A stretch of 64,000 bases of DNA from Senimuribacter sp049852125 (GTDB lineage Bacteria > Bacillota > Clostridia > Peptostreptococcales > Anaerovoracaceae): the NCBI RefSeq assembly GCF_049852125.1, contig NZ_CP187532.1, positions 496,001 through 560,000 on the forward strand. The letters are read 5' to 3'. A program made the translations under genes and the position numbers. Below the pieces are notes generated by a model. That model had not been told where the DNA came from. It worked only from the letters and a program-made list of their open reading frames with translations, and searched no databases. The first letter of the stretch is position 1. Each line of letters starts with the position of its first letter. Shown in pieces: positions 52,618-61,804 of this stretch.

Positions 52618-53982
52618 TTAGTTTCTTTCATTTTTGGCGATGTACGCTCCGGCCGCAGTATTGGCTAGTGCGCCGGATTCCAGCGCGATTTTGCCGTCCA
52701 CGATGACATAGTCGATGCCCACCGGCGGCAGCGCCGGATGCTCAAAGTCGGCTTTGTCCGCAATGGTGTTTTCGTCAAAGATCACCAGATCCGCGTCAAA
52801 CCCCTCTTTGATTTCTCCCTTGGTTGACAGCAGCACCCGCTTTGCAGGCTGCACGGTCATTTTGCGCAGGGCGTCAATGAGAGATAATTCGTTTTTTTCA
52901 CGGACATAGCGGGCGAGAACCCTTGGGAATGTACCTGCGCTTCTCGGGTGACCGCTGCCGTCTTCAAAACCGCAGTCGCTGCCGATCATGACAAAGGGCT
53001 CTTTGCAGGCGCGGATGACTTCGTCTTCGTTGAGTACAAAGGCGACAACTGGCATTTCCGGTGTTTCACGCCGCACCTTTTCAAAAATTTCTTTGGTGCA
53101 GAACTGATTTTTGTAGGCGCCGCCGGTGATGAAGATGGCTTCATAGCCTTTATCCCATTTTTCAAAGCATCCTTCATCAAAGACGGTGGTGCCGATGCTG
53201 GTGCAGAAGGCCGCGTAGGGATAACAGTCCGACGTGATATCGATGCCGCGGGCTCTGGCGTTTCGCAGACTGGCAATGGCATCCTCCATATAGCCAGTAG
53301 CGCTGCAGCTGCCGATGTGAGACATCTGCAGCGGAATGCCGCTTTGTTTGATGATGGTAATCAGCTCATCAATGGAAGCAAGACTTCCGGCGCCGTCCTC
53401 CCGGAAATGGACCGATGTGAGATAGCCGTCCTCAGAAAATACACTGAGCAGATCGATGGTTTCTTCTGTGGTGATGCCAGGGCTGTACTCCAGTCCGCAG
53501 GAAAGTCCGATGGGACCGTAAGCAAGGGATTCCCGCAGCAGCTTCTTTTGCTTTTCCAGCTGCTGTTTTGTGGAAGGCGCATAGCGATTGTCCGCGCCGG
53601 AAAGCAGGCGCAATCGGTTTTGTCCGACGAACATCAAATAGTTGACAGGACTGCCGCAGGCTTTGATATAGCGGACAAAGTCCCCAAGGTCGTTGTAGTT
53701 TTCTCCGCAGTTTCCAGCAACCGCGGTCGTAACGCCCATACGCAGCTGGCAGAGGGCGGCGAGATTGCGGTAGGGACCGCCTGTAATCAGATCCTCGTGG
53801 GAATGCATGTCGATAAAGCCGGGAGAAACCACTTTGCCGGCTGCGTCAATGGTAGTTTCTGCGTCCTCGGTCACCGTACCGATTTGGCAGATGACGCCCC
53901 GGTCGATGAGCAGGTCAGCGGTGCGCCAGGTATCGGTTTCAAAATCGGGGATTCTGGCGTTGATAATTTTTAAGTCTTTCAT
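52618..53982 (-). CDS. N-acyl-D-amino-acid deacylase (D-aminoacylase family)
   Basis: 454 residues. A metal-dependent amidohydrolase: GFIDMHSHEDL (HxH), the Cys ligand in AGNCGENY, SVHFREDGAG, QMSHIGSC and the signature IGSDCGFEDGSGHPRSAGTF with catalytic Asp. D-aminoacylases release D-amino acids from N-acyl forms. It sits immediately downstream (2 bases) of a beta-lactamase-fold hydrolase gene. The pair suggests processing of peptidoglycan-derived or D-amino-acid peptides. The divergent, long open frame on the opposite strand is a shadow of this gene. Confidence 0.87.
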   Translation of the reverse strand: MKDLKIINARIPDFETDTWRTADLLIDRGVICQIGTVTEDAETTIDAAGKVVSPGFIDMHSHEDLITGGPYRNLAALCQLRMGVTTAVAGNCGENYNDLGDFVRYIKACGSPVNYLMFVGQNRLRLLSGADNRYAPSTKQQLEKQKKLLRESLAYGPIGLSCGLEYSPGITTEETIDLLSVFSEDGYLTSVHFREDGAGSLASIDELITIIKQSGIPLQMSHIGSCSATGYMEDAIASLRNARARGIDITSDCYPYAAFCTSIGTTVFDEGCFEKWDKGYEAIFITGGAYKNQFCTKEIFEKVRRETPEMPVVAFVLNEDEVIRACKEPFVMIGSDCGFEDGSGHPRSAGTFPRVLARYVREKNELSLIDALRKMTVQPAKRVLLSTKGEIKEGFDADLVIFDENTIADKADFEHPALPPVGIDYVIVDGKIALESGALANTAAGAYIAKNERN

Positions 53983-53984
53983 GG

Positions 53985-55025
53985 TTATTCCTCCTCGTCC
54001 AGCAGCGCGAATACTTCCGCCGCGATTTTGTGGTACAGCTCATATTTCGGAAGTCCGAGCACGTTGGTAAGCATGATGATGGAAAGGTCTTCGTCGATAT
54101 ATCTGGAACATCTGGAGGAGAAGCCCATGGTGCCGCCGCCGTGCCAGATTTCTCTGCGACCTTTGTTTTCGCTTTTGATGAGTCCGAAGCCGTAGGCACA
54201 GTCTTCCATATCGGTTTCGCACTGTTCGGCTAAGGCTTCTGCCAGAGTTTCCGGCTTGACCAGTTTCTGTGCGCCGCCGTACAGGTAGTGATGCCATGCC
54301 AGCATATCGTCTGCGGTCGCCTGGATATTGCCATCGGCATAACCGACCAGCGCCATGTCATAAGGCTGCTTTACATAGCTGCCGTCTTCTTCCAGATTGT
54401 AACCCTCTGCCAGGTGAGGGGCACGCCTGGAGGCGCTGTCCGGCGCGCAGGCATGCGCCATGCCTGCCGGAGCGAGGATGTTTTGTTCCAGAAATGTGCC
54501 GAAAGGCATGCCGGTAAGCTGACTGACGATGCTTCCCAGCATGACATAGCCGGAGTTGCAGTAAGAAAAACGCTCACCCGGCGCAAAGTTTAAATCTCCC
54601 AGCGACTTGATAAATTCCAGCATGTCGGCGGGGAGCGTTTCTCGATGTTCTGTGAGCCAATCCGGCGCTTCTGTATAGTCAGGGATACCGGACTGATGAT
54701 TCATTAAATGTCGAATCGTAATCTGGTGGCGGTAGTCCGGAAAATCCGGGAAGAATTTAGCGATCGGTTCGTCGTAATCCAAGAGCCCTTGCTCTTTTAG
54801 CATCATAATTGCCATGCAGGTGAACTGCTTGGTGTTGGAAGCGATGGCGAACTGGTGGTCCAGGGTGACCGGGATGTTTTTCTGCAGATCAGCCATGCCG
54901 TAGGTTTTGCGGATGAGAATTTCTTCGCCGCGGGAAATGATCAGCGCCATGCCCGGCGTGTGCGAATGCATGACGGGACTGATGATCTGATCCAGACGTT
55001 CCTCCAGCAGTGTTTTGTTTATCAT
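53985..55025 (-). CDS. Serine hydrolase, class C beta-lactamase / D-aminopeptidase family
   Basis: 346 residues without a signal peptide. Active-site motifs of the serine beta-lactamase fold: SNTKQF (SxxK, about 62-65), YCNSGY (YxN, about 154) and HGGGTMGF (HGG, in place of KTG). Members include esterases, D-amino-acid amidases and D-alanyl peptidases. The neighbouring D-aminoacylase makes a D-peptide or D-amino-acid amide substrate plausible. GGAGGAT precedes the start. Confidence 0.88.
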   Translation of the reverse strand: MINKTLLEERLDQIISPVMHSHTPGMALIISRGEEILIRKTYGMADLQKNIPVTLDHQFAIASNTKQFTCMAIMMLKEQGLLDYDEPIAKFFPDFPDYRHQITIRHLMNHQSGIPDYTEAPDWLTEHRETLPADMLEFIKSLGDLNFAPGERFSYCNSGYVMLGSIVSQLTGMPFGTFLEQNILAPAGMAHACAPDSASRRAPHLAEGYNLEEDGSYVKQPYDMALVGYADGNIQATADDMLAWHHYLYGGAQKLVKPETLAEALAEQCETDMEDCAYGFGLIKSENKGRREIWHGGGTMGFSSRCSRYIDEDLSIIMLTNVLGLPKYELYHKIAAEVFALLDEEE

Positions 55026-55155
55026 GGGGTAAATCCTCCTTCTTGTTCAGCGTGATTGTACGGGTTGGTTTTTGAAAAAAAAGTGAACTGGTTCATCATT
55101 AACATTGTTATACATCAAAATTGGCTGTCTGTCAATGGATTTTGAAAAAAGGATA

Positions 55156-55190
55156 GAAAAAAACTGCAGGCCTCATGGTCCTGCAGTGGT
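55156..55190 (-). terminator. Intrinsic terminator of the TetR gene
   Basis: On the minus strand ACTGCAGG pairs with CCTGCAGT, followed by a run of T; it lies 16 bases after the TetR gene. Confidence 0.8.
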
Positions 55191-55205
55191 TTGCAATGGG
55201 TCGCA

Positions 55206-55823
55206 TTATTTCTGAAACTTTTCTTTTCTGCCGTCTTTGTACAGACCGAAAAAGAAAAGGTCTGCCATGGCTTTGTGGATGGACGCGTTTTTGCTGGGGT
55301 TGACGTCTTTTCTACGGCAGTAGTGATAGGCGATAAATTCCAGGGAAGTATACAGATACGACGCCAGTTCTTCATCGATTCCTTCTCTGAGTTCGCCGTT
55401 TTCCAGGTCGTTCTGATAGTAGGGGTGGATGGTTTTGAAATATGTCTCCATCGCTTCCTGCTGGTTGAAAATCAAATCCTGCAGGAGCAGCGGATTGTTC
55501 AAAAGAATCTCCGCCAGGATTTCGCCGGTAGGGGTCAGATAGTCTTCCAGTTCGCTTTCTTTTTGGGAAAAGGCATAGAAAGTATCCGATGCGCTGCTGG
55601 TGTCTACTCCCTGCTTATGGGTACTGTACAGGTATAGAAACAGGTCGTTTTTATCATAAAAATATTTGTAGATGCTGCCGATGGCGATATCCGCCCGCTC
55701 TGCAATTCGCTTGACGCTGCTCTTTTCGTAGTTGTCCTTGTATTCGATAAATTCTTCTGCCGCGGCGGTTAGAATCCGCTGCTGTTTTTCCTGCGGCAGC
55801 CTGAAAAAAGTTTTCTTTGGCAT
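55206..55823 (-). CDS. TetR/AcrR-family regulator
   Basis: 205 residues from the ATG at 55823 (AGAGGAG upstream); an upstream in-frame ATG at 55871 lacks such a site. The N-terminal TetR helix-turn-helix reads RILTAAAEEFIEYKD, then IAERADIAIGSIYKYFYDKNDLF (core ADIAIGSIYKYF). The C-terminal ligand domain is typical in length but not assignable. It lies upstream of the serine hydrolase/D-aminoacylase pair on the same strand but is followed by a terminator. Its own promoter region runs into the repeat doublets at 55.96 kb. Confidence 0.87.
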   Translation of the reverse strand: MPKKTFFRLPQEKQQRILTAAAEEFIEYKDNYEKSSVKRIAERADIAIGSIYKYFYDKNDLFLYLYSTHKQGVDTSSASDTFYAFSQKESELEDYLTPTGEILAEILLNNPLLLQDLIFNQQEAMETYFKTIHPYYQNDLENGELREGIDEELASYLYTSLEFIAYHYCRRKDVNPSKNASIHKAMADLFFFGLYKDGRKEKFQK

Positions 55824-55963
55824 AGTTTCTCCTCTCGTCTTTATGAAAACGTTGTAAATTTGTTGTATCACATTTTGGCAGTTTGTGCAAGTAGGCAGAA
55901 GAAAGTTTCTCGCATCGAACGCATGAAAACAAACTTCTATTGCAAAAGGCAGCGGTCATAAGA

Positions 55964-56067
55964 ATCTGCACCATTTTGCGCTTAAATAATATAAATGGTG
56001 CGTTTTAAATTCGTCCATTGTCTGTATCCGCACTATTTTTAAATAAAAATAGCTAAATGGTGCAGAT
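55964..56067. repeat. Doublet of palindromes with TGCACCAT/ATGGTGCA arms, 62 bp apart
   Basis: Octamers TGCACCAT at 55967, ATGGTGCG at 55995, CGCACTAT at 56029 and ATGGTGCA at 56057: within-palindrome spacing 28, between palindromes 34. Loops differ. Same geometry as the doublets at 25.26 and 56.2 kb. Confidence 0.8.
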
Positions 56068-56203
56068 ACAGGCGGGCATCATCCTGCAGCCGCATTGAAA
56101 TTGGAAGGAGATGGTATATAAATTTACAGAAATTGCATTTAATTTCCTTTTATGGTTGAATTAATAATCTGATTCCTCCCACTGTGGCTACGACATTTCG
56201 ATA

Positions 56204-56307
56204 AAACGCACCATACCTCTTATTTCAGAAGAATTTGGTGCACATCGAGAAATCGGAAAATAAAAATGTGCACCATTTCGGTCAAATATTGCAAAAATGG
56301 TGCATAG
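56204..56307. repeat. Second doublet of the same palindrome family, 62 bp apart
   Basis: CGCACCAT at 56207, TTGGTGCA at 56235, TGCACCAT at 56269 and ATGGTGCA at 56297; spacing 28, 34, 28. Separated from the previous doublet by about 140 bases of ordinary AT-rich DNA. The 725-base gap between the TetR and response-regulator genes holds only these doublets, the hairpin at 56410 and promoter elements. Confidence 0.8.
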
Positions 56308-56409
56308 TCGATTCCAACCCGGCAGCGATGTGCGGTATGCATTACAGTGAAATTATAAATAGACAATTTTCTCGTGTTTGCTCTGTCATGCATACTTTTT
56401 TATTATGTA

Positions 56410-56435
56410 GGAAATATCGATTTTTCGATATTTCC
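56410..56435. repeat. Perfect 11-bp hairpin with TTTT loop
   Basis: GGAAATATCGA, TTTT, TCGATATTTCC. It is followed by GGAATATC, which could pair alternatively with GATATTTCC. It lies 114 bases before the response-regulator gene, without a following T-run; possible operator or mRNA element. A TATACT -10 element follows at 56512. Confidence 0.6.
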
Positions 56436-56548
56436 GGAATATCAAAAAAGTCTACCGCTGAAAAAAAATTGGCGCAGCCGATTTTTTTACAACTTCCTAA
56501 CACTTTTCTGCTATACTAAACCCATAAACGGAAAGTGAGGCCTTAAGG

Positions 56549-57202
56549 ATGGCGAATATTTTGGTGGTAGAGGACGAAAAGTCCATCAATGATTTAATTG
56601 TGATGAACCTGAAACTGGCGGGACATACCTGCAGGCAGGCATTTGACGGCAGGCAGGCGCAGGCGCTTCTTAGAGAGCAGCAGCCGGATTTGGTTTTGCT
56701 GGATGTGATGCTGCCCTGCGGGGATGGCTTTTCCCTGATGGAGCAGAAGGTGTTCGGGGACAAGCCGGTCATCTTTTTGACTGCGAAAAACGGGACGACG
56801 GATAAGGTAAAGGGGCTCAATCTGGGTGCGGACGATTACATCACCAAGCCTTTTGAGGCGGTGGAATTGCTGGCGCGGGTCGGGGCTGTACTGCGGCGGA
56901 CAGGCAGCGGGCAGCGGGTCTTTCAAATTGGACAGACTACCATCTGTTTAGACCGGCGCACGGCTTTGGTGGACGGAGAGCAGGCGATGCTGACCAACCG
57001 GGAATTTGAACTGCTGGAGGTGCTGATTGAAAACCGCAATCTGGCGCTGTCACGGGAGCAGCTTTTGGATCTGGCGTGGGGTTACGACTATTTTGGAGAT
57101 ACCCGCACGGTGGACGTCCACATTACCAAACTGCGTAAAAAACTCAATCTGGAAGACGCCATCAAAACCATCTATAAACACGGATATCGATTGGAGATAT
57201 AA
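56549..57202 (+). CDS. OmpR/PhoB-family response regulator
   Basis: 217 residues: receiver domain (about 1-115) with acidic pocket VVEDEKS, phosphorylated Asp in LVLLDVMLP and Lys in FLTAKNG, then a winged-helix domain (about 125-217) with LTNREFELLEVLIENRN and RTVDVHITKLRKKL. Phosphorylated by the kinase encoded one base downstream. AGTGAGGCC lies before the ATG. It likely controls its own operon of exported proteins and ABC transporter. Confidence 0.95.
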   Translation: MANILVVEDEKSINDLIVMNLKLAGHTCRQAFDGRQAQALLREQQPDLVLLDVMLPCGDGFSLMEQKVFGDKPVIFLTAKNGTTDKVKGLNLGADDYITKPFEAVELLARVGAVLRRTGSGQRVFQIGQTTICLDRRTALVDGEQAMLTNREFELLEVLIENRNLALSREQLLDLAWGYDYFGDTRTVDVHITKLRKKLNLEDAIKTIYKHGYRLEI

Positions 57203-57203
57203 C

Positions 57204-58601
57204 ATGAAATTCTGGCAGAAATTATTTTTATGGACACTGATCATCTTTGTACTTGCATTTGACGCAGGCGCTTATATCCTGACGACCCATGCCTGCTCTT
57301 TTCATCAGCAGAGAGAGATGGAAAACGGTATGCGGGAGCAGAGCATCATTTTAACCTCCGTTTCCGATCGCATTGCCAATCTGAAAACGATTTACGCCGA
57401 CGCTTCGGAAAACGAAGAACGGCTGGCTGCTATGCTGAAGCCGCTGACGGAGTATTATCAGCCTCAAGGGGTTTTACTGGGATTGTATGACGGTGAAAAG
57501 GCGGTTGCCGGTGAGCTGGCAGGTTTTGACAAAGACCTGCTGCGCTTGCCTGACGCAGCGCATAAGAAGACAGCAGAAGCCGTGACAGGAGGGAAGCGTT
57601 ATGTCTTTGTAACCTCCAAACTGCCCGGCGATCCCCATCTGACTTTGGTTTACGCCCGGGATGTCAGTCAGATTGACGTCTTTCGGAAAGATGCCAGTCG
57701 CATTTTTGTCATCTTAAATCTGGTGGTGGTCCCGTTTATAGCGGCGGCAATTTATTTGCTCTTTCGGCATATGAACAGACCCATCGCCCAGCTGAATCAA
57801 ATGACCGCGGAGATTGCAGGCGGCGCTTATGACAAACGAGTAGCCCTGCACCGAAACGACGAGTTTGGAAATTTAGAGAAAAATTTTAATCGAATGGCGG
57901 ATTCTGTGGAGCAGCATATGGCGCAGCTGACCCAGGCGGCAGAGGACAGGCAGCAGTTTATCGATGATTTGACCCATGAGATGAAAACACCTATGACAGC
58001 CATTTTGGGTTATGCGGCATTTTTGCAGCAGGCAAAATGCAGTGAGGCGGAACGGGATATGGCAGTCACAAATCTTTACGATGGCGCGCTTCGGCTGAAA
58101 AATTTGTCGGACAAGCTGCTCGAACTGGCGTATCTGCGCGGAGAAAAAATCGCCATGGAGGAAGTCGATACGGCGGCGCTTTTCCGTGATGTGGAAAGTG
58201 GAACCCGGCAGGTTTTAGCGGAACGGGACATTTCCCTTACAGCACAGGCAGACATTCCTTTTGTCCGCGGCGATGCAATTCTCCTGCTGTCCATGCTGAC
58301 CAATCTGGTGGAAAATGCGGCAAAAGCATCCGATGGGGGAAGCAATATTACAGTGCGGGCATTCCGGGAAAAGGGGCAGGTGTTAGAGGTACAGGATGGG
58401 GGCTGCGGCATGGCGCAAAGTGAAATTGAGAAGATTACCGAGCCTTTTTATCGTGTAGATAAATCCCGCTCTCGCCAGTTTGGCGGCGTAGGGCTGGGAC
58501 TTTCCATTGTGGCGCAGATTGCGCGTCTCCATGGCGCGGAGCTTGCGATCGATTCTGCGCCGGGCAAAGGCACGCGGGTGCGGATGTATTTTACGGATTG
58601 A
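57204..58601 (+). CDS. Sensor histidine kinase
   Basis: 465 residues from ATG 57204, one base after the response-regulator stop. Membrane segments at about 8-28 and 172-195 flank an extracytoplasmic sensor of about 140 residues; a HAMP linker follows (RPIAQLNQMTAEIAGG), then the H box FIDDLTHEMKTPMTAILGY (core LTHEMKTPM), N box NLVENAAKAS, and G boxes QDGGCGM and GVGLGLSIV. A conventional membrane kinase; the sensor shows no known domain. With the ABC genes downstream it may detect a peptide antibiotic or envelope stress. Confidence 0.94.
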   Translation: MKFWQKLFLWTLIIFVLAFDAGAYILTTHACSFHQQREMENGMREQSIILTSVSDRIANLKTIYADASENEERLAAMLKPLTEYYQPQGVLLGLYDGEKAVAGELAGFDKDLLRLPDAAHKKTAEAVTGGKRYVFVTSKLPGDPHLTLVYARDVSQIDVFRKDASRIFVILNLVVVPFIAAAIYLLFRHMNRPIAQLNQMTAEIAGGAYDKRVALHRNDEFGNLEKNFNRMADSVEQHMAQLTQAAEDRQQFIDDLTHEMKTPMTAILGYAAFLQQAKCSEAERDMAVTNLYDGALRLKNLSDKLLELAYLRGEKIAMEEVDTAALFRDVESGTRQVLAERDISLTAQADIPFVRGDAILLLSMLTNLVENAAKASDGGSNITVRAFREKGQVLEVQDGGCGMAQSEIEKITEPFYRVDKSRSRQFGGVGLGLSIVAQIARLHGAELAIDSAPGKGTRVRMYFTD

Positions 58602-58670
58602 TAACAACTTCGTAGCAGAGAGGAAACAAGGCGCTGCTATGCTGGATACAGGCAAAGGAGGAAACAACGG

Positions 58671-59330
58671 ATGAAACAGAAAAACGGGAAAGAACTGCAC
58701 CTTGCAGGATGGGCAGCTGCCGCCGCATTGGCATTCAGCTTTGTGGTGATGCCGCCCCTTCTGGCGTCTGCGCCTGTGGAGGCAGCAGTGCAGACTGTGC
58801 CCGGTAATGAGACGGCGTTATATGCAGACGACACAGCGGCAACGCCTGATATGAATGCGATTTCTGGAAAAGAGGCGACGAAGCTGGCTTTGGATGCCCT
58901 TGCAGTACAGGGATTTGATATCCAGGAATTTCAGTCGCAGCCTGTTCAGCTTCGCTATATCGCAGAGACGGCGCCTGCGGGAGAGCCGGTTTGGGCGGTA
59001 GTCTTTCGGGGGGATCGGCAAGGGTATGCTTCCGTTTTTGGTACGGAGTTGGATGACGAAACCAGAGCAAAGATTGCGGCGATAGGCGAAGTGGAGCCCT
59101 GCATGGATAAGAACGGTGTGCCCGGCATTCGGGCGTGGTACAGCTATACCTTATATACCCTTGTGGAAATCAATGCGTTCAGCGGCAAATATGTTCGTCA
59201 CGGGGAATCGGTTGTGTCTCTGGGCAGTCCTCTTGTGATGGAGAAAACCAAGTGGGTGCCGACGACGGAAAAAGCCTGGGAGGCAGAGCGGCAGAAGCAG
59301 GAAATGCTGCAGAAAGAAATGGAACAGTAA
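58671..59330 (+). CDS. Exported protein of unknown function, two-component operon
   Basis: 219 residues with a signal peptide (KQKNGKELHLAGW, then an Ala-rich hydrophobic stretch and a cleavage region near SAPVEAA, about 37). The mature part has an alternating strand/helix pattern (ATKLALDALAVQGFDIQEF, VWAVVFRGD, YTLYTLVEINAFSGKYV) that resembles PepSY-like modules, but I cannot assign it. It ends in a charged coiled-coil tail (EAERQKQEMLQKEMEQ). AAAGGAGG precedes the start. No function is claimed. Confidence 0.65.
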   Translation: MKQKNGKELHLAGWAAAAALAFSFVVMPPLLASAPVEAAVQTVPGNETALYADDTAATPDMNAISGKEATKLALDALAVQGFDIQEFQSQPVQLRYIAETAPAGEPVWAVVFRGDRQGYASVFGTELDDETRAKIAAIGEVEPCMDKNGVPGIRAWYSYTLYTLVEINAFSGKYVRHGESVVSLGSPLVMEKTKWVPTTEKAWEAERQKQEMLQKEMEQ

Positions 59331-59345
59331 AAAGGAGAAACAAAG

Positions 59346-60062
59346 ATGATCAGTCAAAAAAGAAAAGGCGCGGGGTGCCTGTTCGCCGTGCTTCTGTTAT
59401 TGTACGCTTTTACGGGGTGTCATGCCGGATCTGTCGGACTGGGTACGGAGGCGGAGAAAGCCCAAAGTACCGAGGTGGCGGAAGGACTTACGGAGGATCA
59501 GGCGCAGGTGTTGGACGTGAAACAGGAGCAGTTTGGGAAGATTGGAGAAGCGGTCAGCGGTATCGATGTGCAGAATGGAAAAACGGTGGAGGGCGCGCTG
59601 CGTTACACGGTTACGAAAGCAGATCTGTTCGACAGTTTTACAGATGCGGGACTTGACATAGAAACAGAGGATATGATCGAGGGAGAGTCGCTCCTGCAGG
59701 AGGATGGCAGCCTGTCACAGGGGGTTAAGCTGTTGGTGCTTCACGTGACGGTGCAAAATGTGCGCGCGGAGCCAACCCGAAACATCACAGCGCTGCGGAT
59801 TCTCTGTGCGGAGTCTGATTTCGAAGGGAAAAAGCAAGCCAGTTTTTATGAGTTATATCCCAGCGGACCGGTCTGGTTCTCTAATCCATCGGGAAAAAGA
59901 AATGACACTGGCTGGAAAGACTATTATTACTACAATCTCTCTGTAGGGCAGAGGAAGGATTTAAAAGCTGCATGGCTCGTCGATACCAACCAGTATGATC
60001 CGAAAATGCTGTACCTGACCTTTGACTACGACGAGGATCAGAAATATATCAAACTGAACTGA
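59346..60062 (+). CDS. Lipoprotein of unknown function, two-component operon
   Basis: 238 residues with a lipoprotein signal (LLYAFTGC, Cys near 24). The second half (VKLLVLHVTVQNVRAEPTRNI and the following strands) resembles the immunoglobulin-like fold of DUF4352/telokin-like bacterial lipoproteins, a weak fold-level impression only. It lies 15 bases after the previous exported protein and 15 bases before the first ABC permease. Possibly a substrate-binding or immunity partner of the transporter. Confidence 0.65.
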   Translation: MISQKRKGAGCLFAVLLLLYAFTGCHAGSVGLGTEAEKAQSTEVAEGLTEDQAQVLDVKQEQFGKIGEAVSGIDVQNGKTVEGALRYTVTKADLFDSFTDAGLDIETEDMIEGESLLQEDGSLSQGVKLLVLHVTVQNVRAEPTRNITALRILCAESDFEGKKQASFYELYPSGPVWFSNPSGKRNDTGWKDYYYYNLSVGQRKDLKAAWLVDTNQYDPKMLYLTFDYDEDQKYIKLN

Positions 60063-60077
60063 CAGGGGGTGAAAGAA

Positions 60078-60953
60078 ATGTTTAAGAACACCTTAAGACT
60101 GGAGTGCAGAAAAGCAGTCTGCAATCCTTTCTTTTTTCTAGCTGTGCTCATCGGTGTGGTGATGACCTTCTTTAGCCTGATTACTATGGCGGAATCTTTT
60201 GCCCGGGATATGGCGCAGCACCGGCAGATTTCCGAGGAATTTGGTCTCAGGAATCCTCTGATGCAGATGGAAAGCCTTTTTAACCACTGGATTGGCGGAG
60301 AAGGCAGCAGCGCGGGAGCGTCCGATTATTTCTTTCTGTTCCCGCTGCTCATCTGTATACCCTACGGATGGTCTTACTGTAGCGAGCGGCGCAGCGGCTA
60401 CATCAAAAACATGGTGATTCGTACGGGAAAAATGCAGTATTATCTGGCGAAATATGCGGCGCTGTTTTTGTCGGGTGGTCTTGCCATGACGCTGCCGCTA
60501 CTGATCAATTTTCTTGCGGCAGCGATGATTTTTCCTGCGGTGAAGCCGGACCCGTCTTATATGACAGCATATGGCATTGGCGCGTCGTCTTTTCTGTCCA
60601 TGTTGTTTTATGGAAAACCGTTTCTGTATATAGGCATGTATCTGCTGGTGGATTTTGTGTTTTGCGGACTCATTGCCTGTCTGTGTTTTGCGGTTTCAGA
60701 TGTGGTAAAGAATCCCATTGCCGTGACGCTGCTGCCGTTCTTTTTTCTGCTCGGCGTTCACTACTTTTGCGATTCTTTTGTGTACAGAAAGATAGAAGTG
60801 ATGTATACGGAGCTTTCCCCCATGCATTTTTTGCGTCCAATTCCTATGGTTTATGATACTAGTGGTCTTGTGATTTTTGTCTGGGGAAGCGTGTTGTTTG
60901 CGGTGACGTTCTTCACTGCGGTAATCAGGAGGGGGCGGCATGAAATTTACTAA
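60078..60953 (+). CDS. ABC-2-type transporter permease 1
   Basis: 291 residues from ATG 60078 (AGGGGGTG upstream; a GTG at 60069 overlaps that site). About six membrane segments: NPFFFLAVLIGVVMTFFSL at the N-terminus, then a cytoplasmic/extracellular loop, LFLLFPLLICIPYGWSY-like segments and a final VIFVWGSVLFAVTFFTAV. It resembles permeases of bacitracin/lantibiotic-type export and immunity ABC systems. It overlaps permease 2 by 14 bases. Confidence 0.8.
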   Translation: MFKNTLRLECRKAVCNPFFFLAVLIGVVMTFFSLITMAESFARDMAQHRQISEEFGLRNPLMQMESLFNHWIGGEGSSAGASDYFFLFPLLICIPYGWSYCSERRSGYIKNMVIRTGKMQYYLAKYAALFLSGGLAMTLPLLINFLAAAMIFPAVKPDPSYMTAYGIGASSFLSMLFYGKPFLYIGMYLLVDFVFCGLIACLCFAVSDVVKNPIAVTLLPFFFLLGVHYFCDSFVYRKIEVMYTELSPMHFLRPIPMVYDTSGLVIFVWGSVLFAVTFFTAVIRRGRHEIY

Positions 60954-61791
60954 ATTGTTTTGGTTCGATCTTCGCCGCGGTTTTTTCCAAAGACCCCAGT
61001 GGTTTTTGATTCCGGTTATTGTGGCGCTGACTTCCTGTCTGACCTTGTCCGCTGGCGCAGCAGGGTTAGACGATATGGAAACCTTTCAGGTAACCGCAAG
61101 TCCGGGGTTTTGGGATTATATCATGTACCTCTATGGCGGGATGGATCGGTTTATTCCAGCGCCGGGAAATCTTTTCACTTTTCCGGTGCGCTGGATGATG
61201 GTATTTCTGCCTGCTGCCTTTTTGACCTTGCAGTATCCCTTTTCGGATCTGCAGGGACTGGGACAGCAGATTTTGATCAGAACAAAGGGAAGGATGGCAT
61301 GGTGGCTGTCCAAATGCGGATGGAATCTCTGCAGTATTCTCGTTTATCACGGATTGATGTTTCTGACAGCGGCGCTGTTTTGCGCGGCGACGCAGGCGGA
61401 TTTTTCCGATGGATTTCACAAAGAACTGCTCTACGTAGTCTTTCAGGTGAGAGAAGTAGGTCAGACTGCGGCGGACACGGTGTGGCAGTGTTCCATGGTG
61501 CTTTTGCCTGTGCTGGTATCCCTTTCCCTGAGCCTGCTGCAGATGAGTCTGGCGCTGGTTTTAAAACCGGTATTCAGTTTTTTTGCTGTAGCTTCTGTGA
61601 TGATTTCGTCAGCATATTGCACGTCGCCCTGGCTCATCGGTAATTATGGCATGACGATTCGGTATGACACAGTGATTACGGACGGCGTTAGTATCAAAAG
61701 CGGCGTAATTTGCTGCGTGGCGGCGCTGCTTGCCGCGGTCTTTGCAGGGTGCGCGGGGTTTTTACGCTATGATATTTTGAATCGAGATTAG
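60940..61791 (+). CDS. ABC-2-type transporter permease 2
   Basis: 283 residues and about six membrane segments; it starts inside the end of permease 1 and ends 13 bases before the ATPase gene. Not closely alike permease 1 in sequence, so the transporter is probably a heteromer. An extracytoplasmic loop follows the first segment (LSAGAAGLDDMETFQV). GGAGGGGG precedes the start. The two-permease, one-ATPase set is the layout of LanFEG-type immunity exporters, but no lantibiotic genes are present. Confidence 0.78.
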   Translation: MKFTKLFWFDLRRGFFQRPQWFLIPVIVALTSCLTLSAGAAGLDDMETFQVTASPGFWDYIMYLYGGMDRFIPAPGNLFTFPVRWMMVFLPAAFLTLQYPFSDLQGLGQQILIRTKGRMAWWLSKCGWNLCSILVYHGLMFLTAALFCAATQADFSDGFHKELLYVVFQVREVGQTAADTVWQCSMVLLPVLVSLSLSLLQMSLALVLKPVFSFFAVASVMISSAYCTSPWLIGNYGMTIRYDTVITDGVSIKSGVICCVAALLAAVFAGCAGFLRYDILNRD

Positions 61792-61804
61792 GAGGGAATT
61801 TGGA

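Noticed and set aside
52948..53973. Open frame of 341 codons opposite the D-aminoacylase
   Set aside because: Composition is that of an antisense shadow and the real gene has all catalytic motifs.
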